Shown here: in pieces, positions 42,725-55,198 of the stretch
Position numbering within the stretch: the stretch's first letter is position 1
Layout: the number at the start of each line of letters is the position of its first letter
Translations under genes and position numbers: made by a program
From: Diphasiastrum complanatum
Taxonomy: Eukaryota > Streptophyta > Lycopodiopsida > Lycopodiales > Lycopodiaceae
Assembly: GCA_029204225.1 (NCBI GenBank)
Contig: CM055106.1
Location: forward strand, 48,371,337 to 48,435,336
DNA length: 64,000 bases
Direction of reading: 5' to 3'
The notes under the pieces: model-generated
Seen by the model: the letters and a program-made list of their open reading frames with translations, nothing else
Told to the model about the DNA's origin: nothing
The model's database searches: none

Positions 42725-43697
42725 ATGGCTACGACAATCCAGACCAGAGTAGCAATCAGTCTTGATGGCGCAAATTACAGAATCTGGAATTCAAAATCAA
42801 AACACTCCTGAAGGGCGAAGGCATCTGGTCGGTGACCAAGCTCTCAGAGGTGCAGCCTCCAGAGGGAGACCCGAGGAGAGCTGAATGGATCAGAAAGGAT
42901 AAGTGCGCAATGGCGATCATCATTTCGTCCATAAATGAAGATCTACTCATGCATATTGAAGACTTCTAAAGCAGCCATGCAACATGGGAAAGATTAAAGC
43001 AAAAGTATGAAGTGAGGACTGCAGCTTTAGTCACCTTCACAATCAGCTGCAATCAATACGGTGGGATGGCAACCAGTTGGATTAGCATGCTGAGAAGATC
43101 AAAACGATCTTCGCTCAACTCGTTGCATCAGGACAGGAGCACTAGGTCCCAGCACCACAGTAGCTGATGTACTTCATGAAATCTCTACCGACGTCCTATC
43201 AGCCGCTGAGAATGCTCATACCGAGTCTACCAGATATGACATTCGACAAAGCAGTCAGTCTTGTCGCTGATGAGAGACTGATGAGAGACGAAGGAGAGGG
43301 AAGCAGTGATCAAGGAAAGGCTCTCTTCACGAAAGGCAAGAAGAAGAACAAAAGCAAGCCAAGATTCGAGAAGACAAAGTCCTTGAGTCAACAATCTTCT
43401 TTCTGCGATCATTGCCACAAACCAGGCCATACAGCCAACAAATGCTGGTTCAATCCAGCAATACCTTGCATGCACTACAAGAAGAAAGGGCATTCTGCAT
43501 ATGATTGCAGATTCAATTCAAAAAGAAAAAACAAAGTTGAAAAGACAAACGTTGCAGAATCATCTAAAGATGCAGAAAGAGGTGACGAAGCTTTCACGAT
43601 ACTCAACGAAGCTTCGACAAGCTACTTCAAACATGACTACAATGTGGTCATCGATTCAAGAGAAACATCTCACATAACTGCAACAAGAAGATATTGA
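42725..43697 (+). pseudogene. C3 gag
   Basis: The ATG at 42725 starts MATTIQTRVAISLDGANYRI. A frameshift follows near 42785, then LLKGEGIWSV and AMAIIISSINEDLL (UBN2-type gag core), a stop near 42967, and the open part 43167-43697. The open part carries two zinc knuckles (CDHCHKPGHTANKC and CMHYKKKGHSAYDC) and reaches the protease region (VVIDSRETSHIT), where the catalytic DSGAS reads DSRET. Confidence 0.8.
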
Positions 43698-46633
43698 TCC
43701 ACTTTCGCGAACTCGAAAATGATAGAGCGGTGATTCTAGGCGATGGAAGTAGACACAATGTCAAAGGCATCGGCTCTCTACAACTACGAACACTATCAGG
43801 ACAAGCAGAGCTGCCAGGAGCACTCTACGTGCCCTCACTCAGAAAAGATCTGCTATCTGTCTCCAAGATGGCAGATCTAGGCATTCGAGTTTTGTTCGAC
43901 GGCAACACTTGTCGTATGATCGAGAAGACGACAAACAAGTTGTTGACGGTCGGATGCAGAGAAGGAAACCTCTACCAGGCCAAAATAATCAGCAACTCTG
44001 ATAGCATATTAAATGCTTCAGAAAATGAAGATCAGCTCTGGCATAGGAGATTGTATCATCTAAACATGCGGAGCCTGTACGACATGAGCACAAAGGACAT
44101 TGTCACAGGTCTCAAAATATCAAAGCCCGAGGTTGAGTTCTGCGAAGCTTGTCAGAAAGGCAAGCAACATTGGAGTCCATTTACACACGAAGGAAGAAAA
44201 GCCAAGGAAGTTCTTGAGCTTATCCACTTTGATGTGTGTGGACTGATGAAAATAGATTCTCTCTCAGGTTCGAAATATTTTCTAACGTTCATAGATGATT
44301 ACAGTCGAATGACCACGATCTACTACTTGAAGAAGAAATTCAAAGTATTTGATTCTTTCAAGAAGTTCATGGCATTCGCAGAGCAACACACCTCGAAGAA
44401 GATATAGATCCTTAGATCTGACAATGGAGGTGAATACAAAAACATGGAATTCTCAAGATTCTGCGAAGAATGGGGGATTGAACACCAGTTCACTCCTGCA
44501 TACACACCAGAATAGAACGGTGTGGCAGAAAGAAAAAATAGAATGCTAGTCGAAGGAGCCAGATGCATGATGGCACAGGCTCAATTGCCAAGCCAATTCT
44601 GGGCTGAAGCAATAGCTGCAGCAGTACATCTACAGAATAGATCAACAACGACAGCACTGGAGAACAAAACACCATACGAGATGTGGACAGACAGAAAGTC
44701 TGATCTATCATACGCACAAGTGTTTGGATGTGCAGCATACAAGCACATTCCAAAAGAAAAGAGAAGCAAGCTCGACGACAAATCTGAGCAAACAATCATG
44801 GTCGGTTACTCGAATGGAACACATGTGTACAGACTCTACGATCTAACCACGAAGAAGGTTGTTTCGAGCAGAGACGTGAAGTTCGACGAGTTCACATTCC
44901 CTAGACTGAAAGACGAAAGAGGCCATGAGATCTTCACACTACTGCCTATTCAAGAGGGAGATCGAGGACAGTCATTAAATCAAAATATTGGACCCCAGAC
45001 TCCAGAGCAGCAGGAAGCAGAGAATCGACCCCACAAACAAGAAATGTTCGAGCAGCGATGAAACGAACCTCGAAGGTCAACAAGACAAAGAAGACCTCCA
45101 GACCGCTATTCTGACAATCTTCAATGGAGCGAAGACATGCAGTTCGAGTACTGCAGTTTCACAACAGCTACATACCAAGAAGTTATCCAAAGTTTAGAGG
45201 GAGAATTCTGGAAACAGGCAATGTTAGAAGAGATCGAGTTGATGAGATGAAATGAGGCATGGACATTAGAGCTGCTGCTAGAAAACAAAAAATTAGTCGA
45301 CTACAAATGGGTGTACAAGCAGAAGCTGAAATAAGATGGCACCATTAGCCGCTACAAAGCAAGGCTTGTCGCAAAGGGCTACACATAGAGATATGGTGTC
45401 GACTATTTCGACACATATTCGCCCATGGTCAAGATGACAAGATAAGGCTGCTCCTTGCATACGCCACAAAGTACAATCTGGAAATTCACCAAATTGACGT
45501 GAAAACAACCTTTCTCCACGGAGATCTAGAGGAGAAAATTTTCATAGCAACCTGAAGGCTATGAAGACCCCGACAACAGACAATATGTCTATTGATTGCA
45601 GAGATGCATCTACGGTCTAAAACAGGCATCACGGGCTTGGTACAAAAAGCTTGATGGTCTTCTGAAGTCCCTAGACTTCAATCCTACTCAACCAGACTAT
45701 AATGTCTACATCAAAAGAGCTGGAAAGAATTTTGTGATACTGACCATTTTTTTGGATGATTCGCTGATGATAGGAAATTCCTTGATGTTAGTCAAGGACA
45801 CGAAGAGTCAGATTTCTGAAAACTACAAAATCACAGATCTTGGAGAAGCAACAAAATGCCTAGGGCTGGAGATCAGAAGAGATCGAACAAATGGCAAAAT
45901 GCACTTAAGTCAGTCAAGGTATGCCAGAAAGTGTTGAAGCAGTACCACATGATGGACTGTGAAAAGAAAGCCACACCAATGATAGCTGGAGCCAAGCTCA
46001 CGAAACAGGATTGTCCAAAAACAGAAGAGGAAGAACAAAAGATGGCAGCACATTGGAAAATGGCCAAACGAATCCTATAGTATCTGAAGGGTACCCAGAA
46101 TGTTGGATTAACCTACAGAGCTAGAAACAAAGTGAAAGGATTCGAGCTGCATCACTACAGTGATGCAAGCTGGGCGAGCTGCAAAGATGACAGCAAGTCC
46201 ATAACTGGAGGCTGTACGATAGCATGCGGAGCTACAATCAGCTGGATATGCAAAAATCAAACTTTGGTAGCTCAATCCTCTTGCAAAGCTGAGTATGTCG
46301 CAGCTTCGAAAGTGGCGAATGAGGTAGTGTGGCTGCAAATGATGTTGGAGGCAATCGGGATATCACAAGAGGGGCCAAGCACGATGATGATGGACTCTCA
46401 GAGTGCCATCTATCTGTCCCAGGATCCTGTCTTCCATTCAAAGACAAAGCACATTTCTCTGAAGTACCATCATATTCGAGATTTGATCTCGAAAAGAGAG
46501 CTCTAGGTCCAGTTCATAAAATTAGAAAATATGATTGCAGATCTCCTCACAAAACCGCTCGACAAGCCACTCTTTACCAAGCAAAGAGAGACAATTGGAT
46601 TAAACAAACAAAGTTGCAAGGTTCAAGAGGGAG
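43694..46633 (+). pseudogene. C3 pol: integrase, reverse transcriptase, RNase H
   Basis: Pre-integrase LWHRRLYHLNMRSLY and the integrase zinc-binding region CEACQKGKQHW, then the core with FIDDYSRMTTIYYL, LRSDNGGEY and NGVAERKNRMLVEGARCM. The linker is WAEAIAAAVHLQNRS. RT has RLVAKGYT, RCIYGLKQASRAW and FLDDSLMIG (normally YVDDxxxxG). RNase H has YSDASWASCKDDSKS and ISLKYHHIRDL. Many stops are spread through it (44405, 44515, 45061, several in 45.2-45.6 kb, 46506). Several are TAG where Gln CAG is expected, consistent with decay by C-to-T change. Confidence 0.87.
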
Positions 46634-47487
46634 TGTCAAAAATGGTGAACTCCTGCAACTTTGTCGTAGCACAAACAAGACACAAAGGTCGAACAATTTG
46701 TGACAATCAACATGACGTTGACTCGAAGCACAAACGAGAACAATTCACGACAGTCAACGTGTCTTTGACTCAAACCACGAACGATTCGCGAATCAATCGC
46801 GAATGGCAAACAGCCCTCCAGGATCGCAAAGCTGAAAAAGGGACGTGAAACGAAAACTACGAAAAGAATGAAAGCCAACGGGAGATTACGAAACAGACGA
46901 AGGAAAATCTTTTGTGCTGCCAGTTGGCAGCTCAACAGGCTTCACGCCCAACTGAAACGAGTAGCAACGACACAGACTAACTAACTAGTTGATTAGCGTT
47001 AACTAGTGATGTGATTATATGTTTAGCTATCTTGTAAACTTCACATAGTGGAGGTATAAACGATCCTCTCTGGATCATAAAGTAAGTAGAAAGAGAAAAA
47101 ATACAAGTAGTGCATATAGAGATCTGTAAGAGACAGAGAGAGACATAGTGACTAGAGTAAGAAAGAAAAGACACCATAGCTGTGCATGAAAGTTTGCCAA
47201 CGAGCAGAACATAGGAAAGAGTAGAATGTCATTCCACCAATGAGCGAGACACTGACGAATTCACTCTAAACTAAAACTGATAATTCAATCACTCTATTTT
47301 TATGCATCTCGTCTTGTGCTGTGGATCATGAATTCTAGAATAGAATGTGTTCTGTGATGCGTAGTCGAGTGTCTGGGTTCCTGTAAGGGCTTCCGCGCAT
47401 AAGAAAATCAAAAGACAGAAAATTGTTCGCGATAAAGAAGACGAAGTGAGGACGAACACGAATCAGTCCCACGCACTCGCTCTTGCA
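46634..47487 (+). mobile_element. 3' LTR of C3, full length
   Basis: Starts TGTCAAAAATGG after the polypurine tract and ends CTCTTGCA. It contains repeated ACTCGAAGCACAAACGAG-type words. It has ~16-bp and ~24-bp stretches that the left LTR lacks. Confidence 0.85.
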
Positions 47488-48320
47488 TAGTTTCTGGAAA
47501 TTATGTTGTTTTTCTAACCTCTTTTGATGAACCTACAAGTGTAGGTGAAGCAAGGAAAGAAGAGGAGTGGATCCAAGCAATGGATCTTGAGTATCAAGCT
47601 CTTATGAAGAATGGAACACAGAGATTGTTGGAGTTACCTAAGGACAAGAAAGCTATTGGATGTTTTCATTTTTTACAGCAAGTAATGGATCTGGAAAACA
47701 AAGTTTTTTCAATGGCTTTGATGGTCAAATTGATGATCAAGAGGTTGATCTCAAAGGGCTTCATCATGAAAGGAAAGATGGCAATTTGGAGCTAGTCAAG
47801 AGCATCAAAGGAAAGGTAATTGGCAAAAATGTTTTGGATCTGTTTTTGCAGGTTATTGAAGACTCAGGTAAGGTCAAAGGATCAGCAAGGAGGTGTTGTT
47901 CAAGTCTAGCAATTTCATGTGGATGTGTGCAAATTGTCAAGATATGGTAAAACTAGCTACATTAGTGAGCAGCATTTTGACGTTGGATTTGTACTAGCAT
48001 TCTTAGCTGGTTTTGTTGATGGAAATGAAGCTATTGGAGGTCCATTATGTCACTATAGTAGTAAACTAAGTGAGGTTGATGCATACCACATGGTGTTGTA
48101 GATTACTGAAATCCCATATTGTGGTAGAGCACTCCAATATTACATTTTCTCTTGTACTACCATTCAAAGAAACTGTTGAATTGCAGTATAAAGTGATCAT
48201 CCGTAGAGGGATGCAAATTTATCTTTGTGGTCAAGATCATCCATGCACTAAAAAATCTCAAAGTTAGAAGTGACTTATGCGAAGGCCTTTTGAAAAAACC
48301 AGCATCGACTCCCGACAGGT
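47488..48320 (+). pseudogene. Copia C2, right part (RT and RNase H remnants)
   Basis: FDEPTSVGEARKEEEWIQAM and EYQALMKNGTQRLLELPKDK match the beginning of copia RT. Scrambled and frameshifted RT pieces follow. RNase H-like GYxKTSYIS and FLAGFVDGNEAIGGPLC follow, with a tail resembling LLKKPASTPDRFHL at the end of copia pol. Decay is heavy and there is no LTR. Confidence 0.65.
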
Positions 48321-50300
48321 TTCACTTAAAAAAACAATGATGCAATCTGAAAAATGACTATCATTCCTACATGCAAACACAAACTAGTAACATGATACTC
48401 CTTGCATCCAAACAAGGACTTTCCACCAACAATTTGATCTATGAAGCCACAACCAATAGCGATACTTCCTTCAACAAAGATCCAATTGTAAATCTAAGGC
48501 CATTTCCAAAAAAAAAAAAATCTTCTAAGATGTTTCAATCCAAACAGACAAAGGGGAGAGCTAAATTTATTCCAGAGAGAAACTGAAATTAAAACTTATC
48601 ACCTTATGAGTTGTTTGAAGTTGAATAAAAACACATCTTAGTAAGAACTGACAAACTAGCTTAAATAGCGATTTAGATGAAAAATAACATATGATAGTAT
48701 GATTTGCTAAAGAGCATCTAAAATAAAAGGAATTTTTTTTTGAATAAATTTGCACGAAGCTCAAAACAAAATCAACGTCTAACATCCTGCAACAAAAAGC
48801 ACAACTAAACATGCAGGAGGCATCGATCCTGGCCACAAGAGACTGTCATGTAACACCAGGATCGTCATATATTAATTGTTTGGCACAAGTGTATAAAATA
48901 TTCTGAAGAGCTTTAAGTAATAAGATAGTTTGACTTGTACTTGGTCCAGAAATATAAAACATCTAAATACAAATAGGAGCATCTATTAGTTTGTAAATAA
49001 ACAGAAACAAAGAGCTACAAAATGGCTCTAGAAATAAAGTTCGGATGAAAAACCCACTTTGTTACTAAGCCATTTATCAGGCAATTGAGTCAATTACACA
49101 TCTTGGTCATCATCGACTGACATTGTTCTCCATCCTACAATCTTGATTAAGCCTGCAACACAGAACAACACTCAGGCTGCTTCATTCGGACAACACAAAC
49201 AGAACAAACATATAGGCTTCACTTAAGGGACGTGAGAGAAAAATACTTTTCACACACTTAGATTCTTATTTATTCTACATCATACATGATATTATCTCAT
49301 GATGTGGATCCGAAGATGCCCAACCAAGTGGGGTGGAGTACAAATCTAAAATTTTTATTACATTCATAAAAATACAAACACCATTTAATTTCGACATAAC
49401 TATGAGAGTGACGATTTAGGTTTTGGACTTAGTATAAGAGGATATAACTTGGAAGAGATATCTTTCTCTCTCTCTTATCTCATTCATGCTTATACATGGT
49501 TCTCTTGGGTTCTACTATCGATTGGTGCACTATACTTGTGATATCTTGCAATTCTATGTGTAGAATGATCAAGCACAACTGATTATATGTGTCAACATGA
49601 TGATAGATCGGAAATAAGTATCATTCCAATGAACGATCGAACTCCTAATGTCACCATTACATATTCTGTCAATATGATGAATGTGGCTTGGATCTCAAAA
49701 GATCCAATTGAAGATGATCTTATTCGAGTCAGCCAAACATTATCCTACAACTAGAATGTAGAAATAACTAATGAGCAAATCTTACGGCATATGGATTTGA
49801 CCAAATTTGGATTATGGAGAATTCCAGATGAACCAATAAAGTTCTCAAATGGACAAATCCACTAAATGAGGCCATTATGATAGTTGATTCACAAATCCGC
49901 AAGCATGTTGTTGTGCCACCTTTATGGGATAAAGGTAAAAAAAAAGGTAGGTCTTGATGCTTTAAGTTAGATTTCATAATCACCATTGGCCAAAAATTCC
50001 AAAAGTAAAACTAACGTTAACCTATTTAAATAAGAAAAACCTGATGCGGTACAACATGATATGCTAGAGCACTTCAAGAGCTATAGTTTGGATGATGTGG
50101 TCAATATATTGCTGAAAGCTCACTGAGCACATAAGGAGGAAGTTAAAAAATGCAAGAATTCTCTGATAAACCGGCACATATGCAACTAATGAATCTAGCT
50201 GAGCCATGTCAAGATGAGAATATAGTTCAAGTTGGAGCACAACTTTCATCCGTTCTATTTTTTGCCTTATAGTGAAAGCTAGTCAACCATAGAAGATTCT
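48321..50300. other. Unassigned AT-rich region
   Basis: About 2 kb without a recognisable gene or repeat. A 71-codon frame at 48371-48586 has no known motif. The sequence 49501-49580 (GGTTCTCTTGGGTTCTAC, TGTGTAGAATGATC) is the reverse complement of LTR words at 12.12-12.20 kb, so part is likely a decayed solo LTR of the repeat R family. Confidence 0.4.
49102..49163 (-). other. Possible terminal exon, gene unknown
   Basis: On the minus strand a GTTGCAG acceptor-like site is followed by about 18 codons (LIKIVGWRTMSVDDDQDV) and a TAA. No upstream exon is recognised. Weak evidence; it may be chance. Confidence 0.15.
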
Positions 50301-50458
50301 AGAAAAAGGTGAGGAGAGCTCAAGATTGTGTTCTTCTTGAGGCAACTGAGGTTTCTATCCAAGGAACACTATATCTTTCTCTACACACTAGAAAAGTGTG
50401 CACATCGATGACGGGTGGACAATGGTGTGTGTGCGTGGGGGGTGGGGGCGTGCAGCGT

Positions 50459-50615
<157 letters not shown>

Positions 50616-50751
50616 ATGCATCTGATCTAGATCCAATTGGAAGCATCGATTGTGCAAAAAATTAATGAAGGCACAAAGGTCAGCTACAAAACGGAGCGGA
50701 GGACTCCCAAAAACATCACAAAAATAGCCAAAATCCTTAACCTGGATAAAG

Positions 50752-52118
50752 CTAGTAAGGATGGCAAAAAACAAAAATATTTTTATTGACCTCCGATGCA
50801 ATCTGATAAATATGAATGACATCAAAATTAGAGAGGGGAGAAGCCGGGAATGGTAGAGAAAAATAATAAAAAGCTAGTCTAATCAAATACTGAAAAACAA
50901 AAGGTAAATTATCGTCTAGCGCTGTGAAAAACTCTAGAACAGGCTTGAACTGCCTTTTGAGAGTTCTCAACTGGCCTTCTACTGCTTGGAGCGCTTGCCC
51001 GTCTTCTTGGAGTGTGGCCCATAGAGTTGCCAGCTCGGTATCTTTGGCGTGGAGCTCAACGTCGTGAAGCTTTCGTTGATCCTGGTATGTTTGCAGCACC
51101 TGGCTAGAATGGGCTTTTTAATATTCGGCGCGCTTTCTCTGCAATTTTTAAGCGGCCGGTGATTCGTCTTCTGCTGCTGCTACCATCTGATCTAGGACAA
51201 CCCAGATGGCCTGCACCTGCTGGTCTGTCTATGGACTTTCAATTCCAGGGTTGTCTGTTGAGTCTTAAAATTGGCCTGGGCCCGTTGATTCTCTGTCTGT
51301 TCTTTTGAGATATTACGTTCCAGTTGGCAGATGTAATCCTTGAGCGATCTCTCTGCAGCTCGGAAAGATTCGTGTTTTTGTTCCAATGTCGTTTGTTTCA
51401 GGACGAGGTGCTGGCGGTCAGATTGATAGGTTTCCCGCATTGTCTTTTCTTGAAGAACTTGGGCCTATAGGGCAACCACAGGCTGTTGTTGTTGTTGTGC
51501 TGCTTGCTTTGCTTTCTTGAGCTGCTCGGTCAATTGATGGACCAACTCCTGGCTCTTTTTCCTCTCTATTTCTCTCTCTTTATTCGACTGCGTAACCTGA
51601 TCAGTCAAGGCCTGCAGCGTTTGCCCTGCCACCAGTTGGCCGCGAGATTGCTCAGTAGCTCTTTCAGAGAGCATCTGGTAAAGTTGATTCTGGGGGCTTG
51701 TTAAGGCGGTCTAGCAACCTAGTGCCTGAGTATCCCAACTGGCCAATGGTGGCAGAGTTACAAGAGGTGGCTGAAGGAGTGTAGTGGTAGAGATGGTGGT
51801 GATTGGCGAAAAAACAGTGGTGGTGGAAACATGTGTAACTATGGGGTTGATAACAGAGGTAAGTGGAACAACGACAGTAGAAATGAGAGTGGGGAGATCA
51901 GGAGACGAAACAAGTGGAATAGAGACGGATAGAAAAAATGAGGTGGCGATGGCAAGAGTGGCAATGGCGGATGCGATGGGGCTTGAGATGGCATTGGAGA
52001 TAGGAGTTGAAATTATAGGGCTTACAGGGCTATGCACAAGGGATGCTATTTGAACAATGGGAGAAGAGTGGATGGGACTGGTATGGGCTGGACTAGCATG
52101 TGGTTTAGGGGATTGCAT
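50752..52118 (-). pseudogene. G2 coiled-coil ORF (ORF3)
   Basis: One frame from 52118 runs through stops at 51711, about 51465 and about 51192. The N-part is Ser/Thr/Pro/Ile-rich (ISTPISNAISSPIASAIATL). The middle is Gln-rich coiled coil (QALTDQVTQSNKEREIERKK, QLKKAKQAAQQQQQ). The end has KLHDVELHAKDTELATLWAT and LRTLKRQFKPVLEFFTALDD. It is a counterpart of the Tat ORF at 35594-36924. The function of this extra ORF is unknown. Confidence 0.6.
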
Positions 52119-52431
52119 AGGAGAGGAGAAGTTTGATGGCTGGCCAACAGTTGCGCGAGAGGGTCCTACGAGGAGAGGCTGACAGACGGTGAGGAGGGTG
52201 GTGGCATTTTCACACCTAGATGCTCTAGATGGGTGTAGGTGATGACTGTGATAAGATCACCACAGGTGATCTATGAGGGGCACTTGAAAGCAGCCTGTAA
52301 CTCTTTTACGAGAAACGAGGCCCAATCATAAACTGTGTATGGTCCTCCCATCATGGTCGCCATGACGATGGCCCGCTTGGACACACGAAGAGGGCGGTGG
52401 GAACTAATGATGATGTTGGCGGATAGAAAAT

Positions 52432-53170
52432 CTATCCCTCACGGAGGTTTGGATTCCTGAGCCTTGAGATTAGGTACTCGTCGTTGGTTTTGGTCTTAAT
52501 ATTGTCTTGGTCTGGGTTGAGAAATGCGGATATGTCATATTTGGCGAGTGCGCAGGTAGTTGGCAAGTGATCAAAATGCGGAAGCATAAGGGCTATGGAA
52601 ATGAGTTGTGGGTCGAGGGCGTGGTCCAAACCCTTGAAGGTGACGGTAAAAGTGTTGGTGGCAAAAGTGGAAAACACCTACCGTAGTAGGGCAAGATCTT
52701 GGAAAAGGGGCACTTACATGTTATGGAGGCCTGCGATAGTCAGGATCATGAGGCAACCGTCGGTGCAGAGAGTGACAATCTCTTGAGTAAGGGCTGGATG
52801 GTGTACTGCGAAGGTGCACACGTGGCACGAGCAGCAAGTTGGTAGGTAGATCGGAGAGATGTCTCTCCCTCCTCTTGGCTAGGGGATGTGGATGAGGATG
52901 GGGAAGATGAAGAGGTGGATCCGGTTTGCTGGGATGCAGATGGTGAGGTTGAGGTGTGCAAAGACATAGACGGGCTGGAGGAATGGCTGGGTCCAGCAGG
53001 TGCGGCGATGGTTCAAGTGGTTCGGACTCGTTGACCAGGTGGAACAATAGTGCCCGAAAGACGACGTTTCGGTGCCATCGGTGGAAACTGGTACGGTGAT
53101 GGATAGGGTCTAAGGGCGAGAAATGTACTGAGGGTGAGTTATATACTGAGGGCGAGTAAATTGGCATCGT
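52432..53170 (-). pseudogene. G2 extra ORF, N-terminal part
   Basis: Minus-strand frames 53167-52721 and 52677-52432. The second reads FSTFATNTFTVTFKGLDHAL, LIPHFDHLP-like and YLISRLRNPN, and after 52432 the sequence shows broken words such as WASFLVKELQAAFKCP. It looks like a protein of the capsid-like or plant-mobile-domain kind carried by Tat elements, but I cannot assign it firmly. His/Pro-rich repeats dominate the first frame. Confidence 0.4.
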
Positions 53171-53375
53171 GAGAAATGAGCTGTAGGCGAGTTATGTACT
53201 ATAGGCGAGTAAAGTGGTGTCGGCGAGTAATCAGTAGGGCGAGTAATAAAATAGAGGTGCGAGTAAACACAAGGGGGCGAGTAAATATCTGAGCACGAGT
53301 AATGGTCACTGAGCGCGAGTAAAGAACTGTAGGTGAGTAATAGCACGAGTAATGAACGCGAGTAATCAAGCGAAA
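53100..53375. repeat. GCGAGTAA short-repeat cluster
   Basis: GCGAGTAA or close variants (GTGAGTAA, CACGAGTAA, GCGAGTTA) recur about fifteen times at irregular 12-25 bp spacing. Confidence 0.8.
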
Positions 53376-53663
53376 TGAGATAACTTGCCCTCATATATAT
53401 AGAGAATTTATAACTTGCCTACTGTCATTTTTGGACAATGGTCCAATTACTGCTAACTCATTAATGGTTACACTGTGCACAATCCGTTTCCCAATTGATT
53501 GCTAGATTTACAAGATTTTCTAATCAGAACCTCCCATTGTTTACTAAAATTAGTAGTTTTCGTAAAAAATGAGCCTAACTTGTGTTTCAGCCAAAATTTC
53601 CATAGACAGATTTGATCATGTGTTGAAGTGCAACAGAGGACGACAATGACAAGGACAGTGACT

Positions 53664-53735
53664 GCTCAAAGTAGCAGAATGGCTCTAAGTAGCAGAATGG
53701 CTCTAAGTAACAGAATGGCTCAAAGTAACAGAGGG
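53664..53735. repeat. 18-bp tandem repeat, four copies
   Basis: GCTCTAAGTAGCAGAATG and near-identical units head to tail. Confidence 0.9.
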
Positions 53736-53829
53736 TGAGTAGGGCTGGGATTTTCACGCTGGTTTTGTACACACGACAATTTATACAAGGTGAGATTTAT
53801 TGTATATAGGGTTTTGTGGGTACTTGCTA

Positions 53830-54715
53830 ATCTACCTAGCCAGTTGCTAGCTATTCTGGAAGTTATCACCTATCTATGCTAAGGGACTGGGGCAGCTTCC
53901 TAATTTAACTGAGTTGATCTACAATTAAATCTGATCTAACTTATCTAAATATCCTAAACCTTCTACCCTAGGCTAATCTAAGCTAATCTACTCTACTGGC
54001 TAACCTAGCATTCTATCTGGGCTATCTAACTATCTACCTTAGTTTATGTCTACCCTAGGGGTCGGTCGGTCCATTCTAAGATCTTCTTGACTAACTATAT
54101 GTTTTGACCTAATGTAAATGTTACCTAGACTAACAAAGCTAACTACTCTTGACTACCTGGACTAAACTAAGATTAACTAACTAAGAGAATCGAACCTGAT
54201 CTAACTTACATTTCTAGATCTATTTAAGGGTCCCGATCAGTAACTACCTTAATCTAAGGATCTCGATCTATTAGTTTAAAATTAACTAGCCTAAAAGATA
54301 TGCTAATAGGTGGGGTCTTCTAGGTCTAACCGGATTTCCTAGATTTACTCTAGCTATCTGAATGGGGTCATTTAATGGAAACACTATCTTCGTAGGGCAT
54401 TTTAATAGATTTAACCAAACATAGACTATCTAAGCAAGCTAGCCTACCTACTCGATCTTTCTGAATTAAAATCACCTAGTAAATGGCTGGTCTGACTGGC
54501 TAAGTAGTACTAGTCTAATCTAACTTTCTGATCTAGCTATCTGATTTATCTAACTATTCTAAACTGAAGCAGAATAGTAAGGATCTAACTTCTATCTCCT
54601 ATGGATACAGATCTAAACTACTACCAAGATTTAACTAAAATTTCTACCACCTATCTAACTGACGGAGTGTAGTGAAGAATCTACAAGCTACTCCTACCTA
54701 GGCTATCTAACGGGG
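53830..54715. repeat. CTA/TCTA-rich low-complexity spacer
   Basis: About 0.9 kb dominated by CTA, CTAA, ATCTA and CCTA words (TCTAACTTATCTAAATATCC, GCTAATCTAAGCTAATCTAC). No fixed unit length. On the minus strand this creates TAG stops in all frames. Confidence 0.65.
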
Positions 54716-54719
54716 TGTT

Positions 54720-55198
54720 GATGGTTCATCTTGAGCTGAAGAAGATGACGTGGATGGTGGCTCCGACACATCTCTGAGTTCAACATCAGCGAAATAGTAG
54801 CGACGCAACCTGCTGCCATTAACGGGTGTGTCTAGCAAATTTCCTTGCAGGTCGGCGAGTATCATTGTGCCATTAGGTCAGATCTCTACTACTCTATACG
54901 GTCCTTCTCCCTAAAACTTAAGCTTGCCTTTGTGAGCCTTGGCGTTGTATAACAATGCCAATTCTCCCTTGACGAGATCCTTGGTCTTGATATTGCGATC
55001 ATGTCAGGCCTTCCGTCGCTGTTTTTCTACAGTTAGGGTGTGAAGTGCTAGGAAGCGAGTTTCGTGAAGTTGAAGAAGGTTTTTCAACCTCCTCTTGGTT
55101 GATTCCTCTATACTAAGTCGTTTGACGATGGCGACTCTCAGACTTGGAACAACAAACTCAGTAGGCATTATGGCTTCCTGTCCATACACCATCTGAAA
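54720..55198 (-). pseudogene. G2 integrase C-terminal part
   Basis: Minus-strand reading MVYGQEAIMPTEFVVPSLRV, a helical region, then GEGPYRVVEI and LDTPVNGSRLRRYYF with a short acidic Ser-rich tail. Stops are present near 55004 and 54890. The matching upstream half lies beyond FB2. Confidence 0.8.

Larger units (their letters stand above)
41920..47487 (+). mobile_element. Copia C3, inserted into C2
   Basis: LTRs lie at 41920-42659 (5' end truncated) and 46634-47487. PBS TGGTATCAGAGCC is at 42660-42672 and the polypurine tract TTCAAGAGGGAG just before 46634. Internal gag-pol is on the plus strand. C2 coding resumes right after 47487 but about 0.45 kb further along its pol, so the left junction carries a deletion that also removed the first ~74 bp of the left LTR. 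Confidence 0.87.

Noticed and set aside
48371-48586. 71-codon frame after the C2 remnant
   Set aside because: Polar, with no recognisable motif, and in a region of decayed repeats.
53100-53375. CRISPR-like array of short repeats
   Set aside because: Spacing is irregular, repeats are only 8 bases, and the DNA is plant nuclear.
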